A stretch of 64,000 bases of DNA from Pareuzebyella sediminis (lineage in GTDB: Bacteria; Bacteroidota; Bacteroidia; Flavobacteriales; Flavobacteriaceae): positions 62,001 through 126,000 of the forward strand of contig NZ_VTZS01000005.1 of the NCBI RefSeq assembly GCF_008367235.1. The letters are read 5' to 3'. Both the position numbers and the translations under genes were made by a program. Every line of letters begins with the position of its first letter. Positions within the stretch are counted from its first letter, which is position 1. This document shows, piece after piece, positions 43,843 to 54,100 of the stretch. A model generated the notes under the pieces. It made no database searches. It was not told the origin of the DNA and saw nothing but the letters and a program-made list of their open reading frames with translations.

Positions 43843-44547
43843 CTACTGCAGTTTGAAATAAATCGGTAGGCTAAAGGGAACCCTTACCGGTGTGCCCCGC
43901 TGTTTGCCAGGTACCATTTTCGGCAACTTATCGATAATCCGTAGGGCTTCAGCTTCCAAACTTTTGTCCGGTCCGCGCATTTGAACATTACCGATAGTAC
44001 CGTCTTTTTGAATAATAAACAAAGTGTTGACACGGCCTTCAATTCCCATTTCACGAGCGATTTCAGGATAACGAAAGTATTTCGAAATATGTTTTTTCAT
44101 CATTTCTTGAAAGCAGGCGCGCTTGTCCTTCGCTTTTTCGCAACCTGGAAATACAGGTACGTCTTCAATCACTATAAACGATATTTCCTCAGGCTCTTCT
44201 AATATCTCATCGACCATTATGTCCTCAACGTTTAGAATTTCCTCTTCTTGGTCCGTTTCCGAATCGTCAATAAAGGTTTCTTCTATATCCTTTTTATTTT
44301 CTACAACTTCGATAATCGGTGGTGCCTTAACGGGAGGTGGGGGTGGCGTTTTATAATGAATGGTAATAGGTACTTCCTCGATAAGTTCTTCCTGAAGATT
44401 CATTGAGGTATCGTAATTGTAATTAGAGTCATAAGTTTTCCATTCCAGAGCGAGAAAGGTCATTAATAAAACCAGGAACAGGGCCATAACAAAATAGAGG
44501 CTTTGGTTACGGTTAAGATCTTTGTGCGGATTTTTTTTAGGCTTCAT
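43843..44547 (-). CDS. TonB-family energy transducer
   Basis: Protein of 234 residues with TonB architecture. It has a short cytoplasmic N-terminus and one membrane helix (FVMALFLVLLMTFLALEW). A Pro-rich and acidic periplasmic linker (YKTPPPPPVKAPP) follows. The C-terminal domain (about 150-234) has YPEIAREMGIEGRVNTLFII and GTPVRVPFSLPIYF. It would transmit proton-motive force to outer-membrane receptors. ExbB/ExbD are not adjacent. Bases 44548-44788 before the next gene show nothing recognisable. Confidence 0.85.
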   Translation of the reverse strand: MKPKKNPHKDLNRNQSLYFVMALFLVLLMTFLALEWKTYDSNYNYDTSMNLQEELIEEVPITIHYKTPPPPPVKAPPIIEVVENKKDIEETFIDDSETDQEEEILNVEDIMVDEILEEPEEISFIVIEDVPVFPGCEKAKDKRACFQEMMKKHISKYFRYPEIAREMGIEGRVNTLFIIQKDGTIGNVQMRGPDKSLEAEALRIIDKLPKMVPGKQRGTPVRVPFSLPIYFKLQ

Positions 44548-44788
44548 TTTTCAAGGATTTCAGATTAATAATGACCTAAACATAGTATAGTCGTGTCGTT
44601 TTAAAAATGACAAATGAGGGAACTGCCTGGCTCGTTTAGGGAACCGACGTCTATGGGCGCCAATTCCTGAAGTAAAATAGTCAGGAGCCCAGGCGGGTTT
44701 GACCCGGTTACTAATTTTATTGACACTAAGCATGGGTCTTGTGATTACGCCAAGTTTTATTCGGGATTTGTAGTATATTCATAGTCTT

Positions 44789-46054
44789 ATGGATTATAAG
44801 GACCTTATTACTTTGGGAATTGCTTTTGGGCTCGGTCTTTTAGTGGGCCTGCAACGACAACGAACCGATAATAAGATGGCAGGGGTACGTACGTTCACTC
44901 TGATTGCCATTCTTGGGGTCTTATCGGGGTTTTTGACGCGTGATCTTGATAACCCCTATATTCTTCCTGTATTGGGGCTGGCCATAACGGCGCTTCTAAT
45001 CGCTGCCAATATCATAAAGCTTAAAAAGTTCGATGATGCCGACGTGGGCCAAACTACTGAAGTGGCAGCACTTTTGATGTTCGCACTGGGGGGCTATTTG
45101 GTCATGGGCAATCAGGTAATTGCAGTAATAGTAGGGGGTATGATGGCTATTCTACTTTATGTCAAAGAGCATTTACACGATTTTATCGAAAATTTGATGG
45201 AGAAGGATTTGGCTGCCATCATGACCTTCGCAGGTATTTCTTTGATCGTTTTGCCCGTATTGCCCGACCAAACCTATGGTCCGTACAAGGTACTCAACCC
45301 ACATAATATATGGCTCATGGTCGTGCTCATTGTCGGCATTAGCGTAGTCGGGTACTTTCTGTATAAATTTTTAGGCAAAAAAGCAGGCATCGTCTCGAAT
45401 GGTATTTTAGGGGGACTCATCAGTAGTACGGCCACTACGGTGAGTTACGCAAGAAAGACCGTCGATGCCAAGAACATCAATAAAATTGCAGCTTTTATCA
45501 TTGTGACCGCCTCGGCCGTTGCATTGATTCGGGTGATGGTCGAAGTGGGGGTCGTTATCCCCGAGAAATTGAATAGTATTGCCTTACCTTTAGTAGCCGA
45601 ACTGATATGTATGACTTTGATTTGTGGTAGCTTGTTTTACGTTATTAACAAAGATGAAAAGGATGATGATATGCCTGAGCCAGAAAATCCTGCACAATTT
45701 AAAAGTGCCCTTATTTTTGGTTTGCTCTACGGCCTTATTTTGTTGGCTGTCGCCTTTACCAAAGAACAGTTTGGAGAAAGCGGCCTATATATAGTGGCTA
45801 TCATTAGCGGTCTGACCGATGTCGATGCGATTACGTTATCCCTTTCCAATCTTATGAAGGATGATAACCTCGCGACCTCTACCGGTTGGCGCTTAATTTT
45901 GCTCGCCACGTTATCTAACCTGCTCTTCAAAGGGGCAATGGCTTCGGTGCTGGGTACGAAGCAGCTCATGAAATGGGTAAGCATATCATTCGGACTTTCC
46001 ATACTGGCCGGCTTATTGATTATGTGGGTATGGCCCGAAAATTGGCATTTTTGA
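44789..46054 (+). CDS. MgtC/SapB-like membrane protein with DUF4010
   Basis: Integral membrane protein of 421 residues. The N-terminal part (about 1-140) is MgtC/SapB-like: LGIAFGLGLLVGLQRQR, MAGVRTFTLIAILGVLSGFL. The C-terminal part is DUF4010, with ILGGLISSTATTVSYARK and ISGLTDVDAITLSLSNL. About ten to twelve hydrophobic segments are visible. Function unknown, possibly ion homeostasis. The next gene starts one base after its stop codon. Confidence 0.82.
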   Translation: MDYKDLITLGIAFGLGLLVGLQRQRTDNKMAGVRTFTLIAILGVLSGFLTRDLDNPYILPVLGLAITALLIAANIIKLKKFDDADVGQTTEVAALLMFALGGYLVMGNQVIAVIVGGMMAILLYVKEHLHDFIENLMEKDLAAIMTFAGISLIVLPVLPDQTYGPYKVLNPHNIWLMVVLIVGISVVGYFLYKFLGKKAGIVSNGILGGLISSTATTVSYARKTVDAKNINKIAAFIIVTASAVALIRVMVEVGVVIPEKLNSIALPLVAELICMTLICGSLFYVINKDEKDDDMPEPENPAQFKSALIFGLLYGLILLAVAFTKEQFGESGLYIVAIISGLTDVDAITLSLSNLMKDDNLATSTGWRLILLATLSNLLFKGAMASVLGTKQLMKWVSISFGLSILAGLLIMWVWPENWHF

Positions 46055-46055
46055 T

Positions 46056-47060
46056 ATGGGTTGGTTCGGAAAAAAAGATAAGTTACAGATAATCGCTTTT
46101 CAAGGCTATGGTACAGATTCTCATTTTTATGCCAGGGGTCGTGCTCTGGAAGATGAAGAGATCGACCTCTCAAAAAAAGATTTTTTTACGTTGATATGGA
46201 ACACCTATAAGCGGTTTGAAACCGATGAGATTAGAAATACACCGATACAACTTAGACTACCCGATGGTAGAACGGTTGAGGGCATTACCGACGCCCATGG
46301 GTATTATTTGGTCGATATTTCGCTTGATAGCCTCGGGAAGCTTACGAATTCCGAAGATTGGCTGAGTTATGAAATCTCTTATGCAGATACTACGTTAAAG
46401 CGTGAGATTCTCCATCAGAACCGATTTCCGGCGGAGCTTTTGATTCCCTCCATAACGGCTGATTATGGGGTGATCAGTGATATAGACGATACGATATTGC
46501 ATACCGGTGTCGTTTCTTCATTGAAGTGGCGCGTCTTGATAAATACGGTTTTCAAGACCCCCGGGAATCGATTGCCCCTAAAGGGAGCCGCCGAGTTGTA
46601 TAATCTACTGCATCGGGGACCATCCGGAAAAAAGGCAAATCCTATTTTCTATGTTAGCCACAGTCCTTGGAACTTATACCGCTACCTAGAGTTTTTCCTA
46701 CAAAAAAACAATTTCCCCAAAGGACCTATATTGCTCAGGAACTTTCCCAAATTCCGAAGGCGAAAAAAAGAGGAGGAAAAACCACAAAAACAAAAGGAGA
46801 TACTTAATATTTTGAATACATACCCCGATCTAAAGTTTATATTGATAGGTGACAGTGGTGAACATGATGCGGATATCTATAAGGAGATCGCAGAATGGAA
46901 TCCTGACAGAATTTTGGCGATTTATTTGAGGAGTGTAGCCCACAGGGGTAAAATGGACCGGGTCAAGGGGTTGTTCGAAAATTATAAAACGACGCCTGTA
47001 TTGTTGGTTGAGCGAAGCGAAGACGCTGTTGCGGATGCCAAGCAAAGAGGGTTTATCTAA
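46056..47060 (+). CDS. App1-like (DUF2183) phosphatidate phosphatase-domain protein
   Basis: Protein of 334 residues with a DUF2183/App1 catalytic domain. The catalytic motif is VISDIDDTILHTG (DxDxT type), and the second motif region is LILIGDSGEHDADIYKEIA-like near residue 265. Yeast App1 is a Mg-dependent phosphatidate phosphatase, so a lipid phosphatase role is plausible. No membrane segment is seen. It is co-transcribed with the upstream DUF4010 gene. Confidence 0.82.
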   Translation: MGWFGKKDKLQIIAFQGYGTDSHFYARGRALEDEEIDLSKKDFFTLIWNTYKRFETDEIRNTPIQLRLPDGRTVEGITDAHGYYLVDISLDSLGKLTNSEDWLSYEISYADTTLKREILHQNRFPAELLIPSITADYGVISDIDDTILHTGVVSSLKWRVLINTVFKTPGNRLPLKGAAELYNLLHRGPSGKKANPIFYVSHSPWNLYRYLEFFLQKNNFPKGPILLRNFPKFRRRKKEEEKPQKQKEILNILNTYPDLKFILIGDSGEHDADIYKEIAEWNPDRILAIYLRSVAHRGKMDRVKGLFENYKTTPVLLVERSEDAVADAKQRGFI

Positions 47061-47083
47061 AGCGTTTGTAGCACGTCTGCCCT

Positions 47084-47698
47084 TTAGAAAAGTCCGTGAA
47101 TTTCCGCGTCTATTTTATTGATTACGGTGCCTAGATCTTCGGGCTTGTCTACGAAATTGATATGATCTACATCGATCACCAGAAGGTTACCTTTTTTGTA
47201 ATCGTGAATCCACGCTTCATAACGCTCGTTGAGGCGACTTAAATAATCGATGGATATACTATTTTCATATTCCCGCCCTCGTTTGTGAATTTGGTTCACT
47301 AAATTAGGAATGGTACTTCTTAGGTAAATGAGCAGATCGGGGGGCTGCACCAAACTTTCCATCAACTCGAACAATCCTTTATAATTGGTAAAGTCGCGAT
47401 TGGTCATTAAGCCCATGGCGTGAAGGTTAGGGGCAAAAATGTAGGCATCTTCGTAGATTGTACGATCCTGAATGATGTTCTTGCCGCTTTCCCGAATTTT
47501 AAGGATTTGACGATAGCGGTGGTTGAGAAAATATATCTGTAGATTAAAACTCCAACGCTCCATTTGGGTATAAAAATCGTCGAGATAAGGATTGTCGACA
47601 ACGTCTTCAAAATTGGCTTCCCATTGGTAGTGTTTTGAAAGTAAGCGCGTTAAAGTGGTTTTTCCGGCACCGATATTCCCGGCAACTGCTATGTGCAT
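47084..47698 (-). CDS. Deoxynucleoside kinase
   Basis: Phosphorylates deoxynucleosides for salvage; 204 residues from the ATG at 47698. The P-loop is GNIGAGKTT at 7-15, and the DRTIYEDAYIFA motif and the lid region KRGREYE follow. The upstream in-frame start at 47755 adds about 19 unconserved residues and is rejected. Whether it prefers deoxyadenosine or deoxyguanosine cannot be told. It is convergent with the App1-like gene. Confidence 0.88.
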   Translation of the reverse strand: MHIAVAGNIGAGKTTLTRLLSKHYQWEANFEDVVDNPYLDDFYTQMERWSFNLQIYFLNHRYRQILKIRESGKNIIQDRTIYEDAYIFAPNLHAMGLMTNRDFTNYKGLFELMESLVQPPDLLIYLRSTIPNLVNQIHKRGREYENSISIDYLSRLNERYEAWIHDYKKGNLLVIDVDHINFVDKPEDLGTVINKIDAEIHGLF

Positions 47699-47850
47699 CG
47701 AGTCTACTATATTAATGGATGTGTTGCTGTCGTAAAAATGTATTGGAGGGTACAAGATACAAAGTATCTTGAGTAAGGAAAAGAATTAGGGAAACTAATT
47801 GGGCAATAATTATGAGAGCCGATTACTTTTTTATTTCCTGTATAAATACC

Positions 47851-47858
47851 TACTTTTG
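47851..47858 (+). promoter_or_regulatory. Candidate -7 element of the metK promoter
   Basis: TACTTTTG matches TAnnTTTG. It lies about 13 bases before the structured leader and about 210 bases before the metK ATG, so the transcript has a long 5' leader. Confidence 0.5.
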
Positions 47859-47870
47859 CCTGTATAAATA

Positions 47871-47953
47871 AAAGAGGAGGGATTTGACTGATTGCAACCT
47901 CTTTCCAGACTCCGGTCTGGATCTGGTCTATAGGCTAGATGCTGAAATAATCC
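47871..47953 (+). promoter_or_regulatory. Candidate pseudoknot riboswitch in the metK leader (SAM-II-like core)
   Basis: Perfect 7-base helix AAAGAGG / CCTCTTT (47871-47877 with 47898-47904). Its loop reads GATTTGACTGATTGCAA, resembling the conserved SAM-II stretch GATTTG...TTGCA. Loop bases GGATT (47880-47884) can pair with AATCC (47949-47953), giving an H-type pseudoknot. A hairpin CCAGAC-TCCG-GTCTGG is inserted between. The SAM-II second helix is not clearly reproduced, so the family call is tentative. The remaining 114 bases to the ATG hold nothing I recognise. Confidence 0.42.
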
Positions 47954-48067
47954 ATTTGCAGATTATAAGGTGTAGTATAAAAAATGCTAAAGCAGTTAAT
48001 GACAACAAATCGTTGCATTATACTTCTACGGCAGTTGCTAGAATCCCTCTCATTAAAATAATTAGTT

Positions 48068-49324
48068 ATGCCATATTTATTCACTTCCGAGTCTGTGAGT
48101 GAGGGACATCCGGATAAAGTTGCCGATCAAATTAGTGATGCACTTCTGGACAATTTTTTGGCCTTCGACCCGGAAAGTAAGGTGGCCTGCGAGACTTTGG
48201 TGACGACAGGGCAAGTGGTCTTGGCCGGTGAGGTCAAAAGTCATACCTATCTCGACGTGCAGCACATTGCGAGAGAAGTGATCAACAAAATCGGTTATAC
48301 GAAAGGGGAATATCAGTTTAGCGGCGACTCCTGTGGTGTGATTTCTTTGATCCATGAACAATCGCAAGATATCAATCAGGGTGTTGACCGTGGATCTAAA
48401 GAGGAGCAGGGCGCTGGGGATCAGGGAATGATGTTCGGTTATGCGACGAATGAAACCTCAAATTACATGCCTTTGGCGCTTGATATTTCCCATAGGATTT
48501 TGCGCACCTTGGCCGAATTGCGAAAATCAGGAACCGAGATCGACTATTTGAGACCTGATGCCAAGGCGCAGGTGACCATAGAATATTCTGACGATAATGT
48601 ACCGCAACGTATCGATACTATCGTGATTTCTACCCAACATGACGCATTCAATACCGATGATACAGAAATGCTGGCCAAGATTAAAAAAGATATGGTAACG
48701 ATCTTGATCCCAAAAGTCAAAAGTCAACTGCCGGAGAACCTCCAGCGTCTTTTTGACGAAAATATTGAGTACCATATCAACCCTACCGGCAAGTTTGTAA
48801 TTGGTGGGCCTCATGGTGATACCGGTCTAACAGGAAGAAAGATAGTGGTTGATACCTACGGAGGCAAGGGCGCCCATGGTGGCGGTGCATTTAGTGGTAA
48901 AGACCCCAGTAAAGTAGATCGCAGTGCCGCTTATGCCTCAAGGCATATCGCTAAAAATCTGGTGGCTGCCGGTGTGGCCGATGAAATTTTAGTACAAGTA
49001 AGTTATGCCATTGGGGTCGTCAAACCTACTTCTATTTTTGTCGAAACCTATGGTACGGCCAAGGTCCCTCTAAAGGACGGTGAAATCGCAAAAGTTGTGG
49101 AAAAACTTTTTGATATGAGACCTTTTGCTATAGAGAACAGATTGAAGTTGCGAAATCCTATTTATTTGGAAACTGCCGCGTATGGCCATATGGGTAAAAT
49201 GCCTAAGTTGGTCAAGAAGGTCTTTGAATCTCCTTACAATGGGCGTGTTGAAAAAGAAGTGGAGCTCTTTACATGGGAGAAATTGGATATGGTCGATGAG
49301 GTTAAAAAAGCGTTTAAGTTGTAA
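48068..49324 (+). CDS. metK: S-adenosylmethionine synthetase
   Basis: Makes SAM from methionine and ATP; 418 residues, cytosolic. Family motifs are [33 protein letters not shown] and [20 protein letters not shown]. The start [17 protein letters not shown] is standard. It opens the methionine/sulfur block and has a long, possibly regulatory leader. An unrelated SAM-I riboswitch lies after it, before metY. Confidence 0.97.
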   Translation: MPYLFTSESVSEGHPDKVADQISDALLDNFLAFDPESKVACETLVTTGQVVLAGEVKSHTYLDVQHIAREVINKIGYTKGEYQFSGDSCGVISLIHEQSQDINQGVDRGSKEEQGAGDQGMMFGYATNETSNYMPLALDISHRILRTLAELRKSGTEIDYLRPDAKAQVTIEYSDDNVPQRIDTIVISTQHDAFNTDDTEMLAKIKKDMVTILIPKVKSQLPENLQRLFDENIEYHINPTGKFVIGGPHGDTGLTGRKIVVDTYGGKGAHGGGAFSGKDPSKVDRSAAYASRHIAKNLVAAGVADEILVQVSYAIGVVKPTSIFVETYGTAKVPLKDGEIAKVVEKLFDMRPFAIENRLKLRNPIYLETAAYGHMGKMPKLVKKVFESPYNGRVEKEVELFTWEKLDMVDEVKKAFKL

Positions 49325-49366
49325 ACTTTTTTATGAAAAAAAAGGGAATATTTAATTTTTCGAGCC

Positions 49367-49374
49367 TATATTTG
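49367..49374 (+). promoter_or_regulatory. Candidate -7 element upstream of the SAM-I riboswitch
   Basis: TATATTTG matches TAnnTTTG and lies 31 bases before the aptamer. Confidence 0.45.
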
Positions 49375-49404
49375 TCGTTCAAAAGTTCAAACACGTATTG
49401 ACTA

Positions 49405-49545
49405 GTTATCAAGAAAGGTGGAGGGAATAGACCCTTTGAAGCCTTAGCAACCCTTCGTATCCATCGATGGAAATGGAGAAGGTGCTACATTCTATCTTGA
49501 CGCTGACTCCGTATCGGCACCTTGGTAAAGGCAAGAATAGATAAC
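49405..49545 (+). promoter_or_regulatory. SAM-I riboswitch (S-box leader)
   Basis: P1 is GTTATC / GATAAC (49405-49410 with 49540-49545). The conserved core AAGAAAGGTGGAGGGA, GACCCTTTGAAGCC and TTAGCAACC follows in the normal order, and GGTGCTACATTCTATC is the usual third-arm pattern. A small hairpin ATTAC/GTAAT with four T follows at about 49552. It lies 210 bases before metY and should turn the gene off when SAM is high. Confidence 0.92.
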
Positions 49546-49755
49546 AAAAAAGATTACTCCCGTAATTTTCACTTTCTTATAACTTTTTAGTATACCTTAT
49601 TCCCACGTCCTTGATGAGGGTTGTGCTTTTCGCTATTTTGTACATTGGTGTTGCAAAATAACATGGCGTCGCCAGCAAAGGTTAGGAGTTAAGGCTTGAG
49701 CAAACTGTTAAAAACCAGTGTTCAACTATCATTTGAATACACAAAACAAGTAATT

Positions 49756-51048
49756 ATGAGTGATCAAAAATTTTCAACGAATGCACTTCATGCCGGGCAC
49801 GACGTGAAGGCTAACGCCGGTACTCGTGCCGTGCCCATTTACCAAAGTACGGCTTATGTATTTAACAATGCCGATCATGCGGCCAATCTGTTCAACCTTT
49901 CGGAAACAGGGTACATATATACCCGTCTGAACAATCCCACCAATGATGTGCTAGAACAACGTATGGCGGCTTTGGAAGGCGGAATCGCCGCTGTAGCCAC
50001 GGCGTCGGGAACGGCAGCCATTTCAACGGCCTTGATGGTGCTTTTAAGGGCCGGAGACCATATTGTGGCATCGAGTAGCCTTTACGGGGGTACTTATAAT
50101 CTATTGTCGAATACGCTTCCTCGATTGGGCATAACTACAACCTTCGTCGATCCAGAAGACGCTTCCAATTTTGGAAAGGCCGTAAAAGAAAATACGAGGG
50201 CTATTTTTGTTGAATCCCTAGGAAATCCTAAACTCGATGTTTTGGACCTAAAAGCGATTTCTTCAGAAGCCAAAGCAGCTAAAATTCCTTTTATAGTCGA
50301 TAATACCGTTGCGACTCCGGCGCTTTTAAACCCGATTGAGCACGGTGCCAATATCGTTATTCATTCTTTGACCAAATACGTTAATGGCAACGGAACGTCT
50401 TTAGGCGGCATTATCATCGACGCGGGTACTTTTGATTATGGAAACGGCATGTTTCCTGAATTTACGGAGCCCTCACCAGGGTACCACGGTTTGGTATACC
50501 ACGAAGCTTTGGGGCCTGCAGCTTTTATCGCCAAAGTGCGCGTAGAAGGCCTCCGCGATTTTGGGGGCGCACCGAGTCCATTTAACTCATGGCAGATTTT
50601 ACAAGGCTTGGAAACCTTGGATATCCGTATGAAGCAAATCAGCAAGAATGCCTTGGCCTTGGCCGAGTGGCTTCAAGATCGTAAAGAAGTGGCTTGGGTT
50701 AACTATCCCGGATTGAAAAATAGCAAGTATGCTGCCCAAGTCGAAAAATATCTGCCAAAAGGGCAAAGTGGAATTATCACTTTTGGCGTCAAGGGAGGAT
50801 TCGAATCCGCTAAGAAAATTGCCGACGAAACCAAGATATTCTCGCTACTGGCCAATATCGGAGATACGAAATCATTGATCATTCACCCCGCCAGCACCAC
50901 GCATCAACAGCTCGATGATGCTGCGCAAGAATCGACCGGGGTTACCAAAGATCTGATTCGTCTTTCTGTAGGCCTCGAAGATCTTGAAGATTTAAAAACC
51001 GATTTGGAAAATGCATTTGCAACAATCGATAAATCGGTATTCGCCTAA
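49756..51048 (+). CDS. metY: O-acetylhomoserine sulfhydrylase
   Basis: PLP enzyme that makes homocysteine from O-acetylhomoserine and sulfide; 430 residues. Family motifs are ETGYIYTRLNNPTNDVLEQR, the PLP-lysine region HSLTKYVNGNGTSLGG and the late HPASTTHQQL. The ATG at 49756 (MSDQKFSTNALHAGHD) is preferred over 49696 because that start adds unconserved residues. It is preceded by the SAM-I riboswitch and followed by the enzyme that activates homoserine. This gives a direct route from the sulfide made by the downstream sulfate-reduction genes. Confidence 0.93.
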   Translation: MSDQKFSTNALHAGHDVKANAGTRAVPIYQSTAYVFNNADHAANLFNLSETGYIYTRLNNPTNDVLEQRMAALEGGIAAVATASGTAAISTALMVLLRAGDHIVASSSLYGGTYNLLSNTLPRLGITTTFVDPEDASNFGKAVKENTRAIFVESLGNPKLDVLDLKAISSEAKAAKIPFIVDNTVATPALLNPIEHGANIVIHSLTKYVNGNGTSLGGIIIDAGTFDYGNGMFPEFTEPSPGYHGLVYHEALGPAAFIAKVRVEGLRDFGGAPSPFNSWQILQGLETLDIRMKQISKNALALAEWLQDRKEVAWVNYPGLKNSKYAAQVEKYLPKGQSGIITFGVKGGFESAKKIADETKIFSLLANIGDTKSLIIHPASTTHQQLDDAAQESTGVTKDLIRLSVGLEDLEDLKTDLENAFATIDKSVFA

Positions 51049-51058
51049 GCGTTAAACC

Positions 51059-51110
51059 AGATGTATGGGGTCACTTTTCGTTTTCTAGAGAAAGGCCGCC
51101 CCATACATCT
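51059..51110 (+). other. 12-base perfect hairpin between metY and the MetX-AK-HSD gene
   Basis: AGATGTATGGGG (51059-51070) pairs with CCCCATACATCT (51099-51110) around a 28-base loop. No T-run follows. The hairpin ends 12 bases before the next ATG, so it could affect RNA stability or translation. Confidence 0.6.
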
Positions 51111-51121
51111 AACTATTGAAC

Positions 51122-54100
51122 ATGCTACATCATATAGAACTTGAGAAGTATACCACATTAAGCGGGATATCGCAAGATATTGAGCTCTCCTATCAATTGT
51201 TCGGTCAAGAGCTCTATCAAGCCCCCATAGTACTTGTCAATCATGCCCTTACCGGAAATTCGAATGTCACTGGCGAAGATGGCTGGTGGTCGGCATTGAT
51301 TGGAGAAGGTAAGTGTATCGACACCAAAAAATACACGATACTTTCGTTCAACATTCCGGGCAATGGTCATGATAAGTTCATCATTGACAATTATAAAGAT
51401 TTTGTGGCGGGCGATATAGCCCGAATATTCCTATTAGGACTTGAAAAATTACAAATAAGTAGGCTCTTTGCCATTATAGGAGGTTCTTTAGGAGGAGGAA
51501 TTGCCTGGGAAATGGCGGCACTGAACCCGAAAATTACTGAACATTTAATTCCCGTAGCTTCGGATTGGAAGTCTACCGACTGGTTGATTGCCAATTGTCA
51601 GATACAAGAGCAGTTCTTGGTCAATTCAAAGCAACCCGTACACGACGCGCGTATGCATGCGATGCTGTGCTATCGTACGCCCGAATCGTTCAAGGAGCGT
51701 TTTAAGCGCAGCACCAACGAGGAGTTGCAGGTATTCAATGTAGAGAGTTGGCTTATGCACCATGGTGAAAAACTACAGGGGCGCTTTCAGTTGTCTGCTT
51801 ACAAGTTGATGAACCAATTGCTCAAAACAATTGATGTAATGCGTTATGGGGAGCAGAATTTTATCGATTTGCAGAACAGTGATACCAACATTCATATCAT
51901 TGGCGTTGATTCCGATCTGTTCTTTACGGCCAAAGAAAACAAGGAAACCTTTAAACGGCTTGCCCAGGCCAATAGCAATGTAACCTATGGGGAGGTAAAC
52001 TCCCTGCACGGCCATGATGCCTTCCTTATCGAGTTCGAACAAATGGAGCAATTGCTAAAGCCCATTTTTAGTAAGAACGGCAAGGGAAGAAGCGTTAAGG
52101 TATTGAAGTTCGGCGGCAAATCATTGGCCAATGGGGAAGGTCTTGAAAGGGTTATTGAAATTGTCACGGGCAAAGTAATGGCGGGCGAGAATATAGCGGT
52201 CGTACTGTCGGCCCGTGGGAAGGCCACCGACCAAATCGAAGCCTTATTGGACAAGGCGGCTAAAGGAAAGAATTATACAAAAGATTTTGAGGCATTTGAG
52301 AAGTACCAAAAGTCTACTTTTAAAAACATACATCTTTCCGACGAGTTTAAAAGTTTGGCAAAGTTGCTCGAGGGGGTTTCCCTATTGGGTGACTACAGTG
52401 CCAAAATTAAAGATCAGGCATTGTCTTTTGGGGAGCTTATTTCAGCAAAATTGGTGACCAAGCTTTTGATTGGTAAGGGTATTAATGCCCAATTTTTGGA
52501 TGCTCGTGAGCTTTTAAAAACTGATTCTGAATTTGGCAACGCCTCGATTGTCGAGACCTCATCCAAAGAAAACGTTCTTCGCAAATTTCTACAGCTCGAT
52601 GTAGACAGTGTACCGGTCATTACTGGGTTTATCGCCTCTAATGAACAGGGTGAAACCACCACATTGGGCCGAAATGGCAGCAACTATTCGGCAGCCTTGT
52701 TCGCCAATTTTTTGAATGCGGAAGAACTACAGAATTATACGCATGTCGATGGTATTTTTACGGCCAATCCCGATTTGGTGCCGGATGCGAAACGGATTGC
52801 TGGCCTGTCCTATAGTGAGGCCAATGAACTGGCTAATTTCGGCGCGACCATTCTTCACGCCAAAACGATAATTCCCTTGATCGAGAAGAATATTCCCTTG
52901 AGAATACTCAATACTTTCAACGATGACGGTGAAGGTACTTTGATCAGTGCCAAAACTAAAAAGGAAGGGATAAAATCCTTGTCCGTTATCGAAAATGTAT
53001 CCCTAATCAACCTAGAAGGTAGGGGGCTACTGGGTAAAGTAGGTATTGACGCCCGTATTTTTAAGACCTTGGAGGAAAACAATATCAGTGTCAGCATCAT
53101 TTCGCAGGGGTCTTCGGAAAGGGGTATAGGGCTGGTAGTCAACACGGATAGGGCTCTAAGTGCTAAAAAGGCCTTGGATGCCGAATTTGAAAATGATTAT
53201 GAATCAAAGGATATTAATACCATTACCGTACGTGATGATGTTTCCGTGGTTTCGATCGTAGGCCAAGATCTCAGTACCTTTCATAGACCTTTTAACGCGC
53301 TGATTAAAAATCAAATCGTACCCCTTCTTTTCAATAATACCGTTTCAGGAAAGAACGTTAGTATGGTCGTAAAAAAGTCAGATCTGCACAAGGCATTGAA
53401 TGTGATGCACGGTCAGATTTTCGGCATCAACAAAAAAATCAATTTGGCCATTTTTGGACACGGTAATGTGGGGGGTACTTTAATCGACCAGATATTAAAA
53501 TCAACCAAAACTATCGAAAAACGCAAGGGAATCGACTTGAATGTCTTCGCGGTAGCGAATTCAAGAAAACTCCTTTTGGCAAAGCATGGTATACCAAAGA
53601 ACTGGAAATCGGCTATCGTTGAAAAAGGAGTTCCTTATACGATCGAAGATGTGATTTCTTTTGCAAAGGAAAAGCATCTTGAAAACTTGATAGCCGTAGA
53701 CAATACGGCCAATAGCGAATTTGTAGCCCACTATTTCGATTTCGTTGAAAGCGGTTTTGATTTGGTATCCTCTAACAAAATAGCGAATACCTTGGGGTTT
53801 GATTATTATCAAGAGTTGCGGAATGAATTGACCAAACATCAGAAGCAATATCTTTATGAAACCAATGTGGGAGCGGGGCTTCCCTTAATCGATACCATAA
53901 AGTTGTTACACCTTTCAGGAGAGAACATCACTGGTATAAAGGGGGTGTTTTCAGGGTCGCTGAGCTACATTTTCAATACCTTTTCGGAGGCCGATGTACC
54001 CTTTTCGAGTATAATCAAAGACGCCATGAAGAAAGGCTTTACCGAGCCTGATCCTAGGGAAGACCTATCGGGCAACGATGTAGGAAGAAAACTGCTGATC

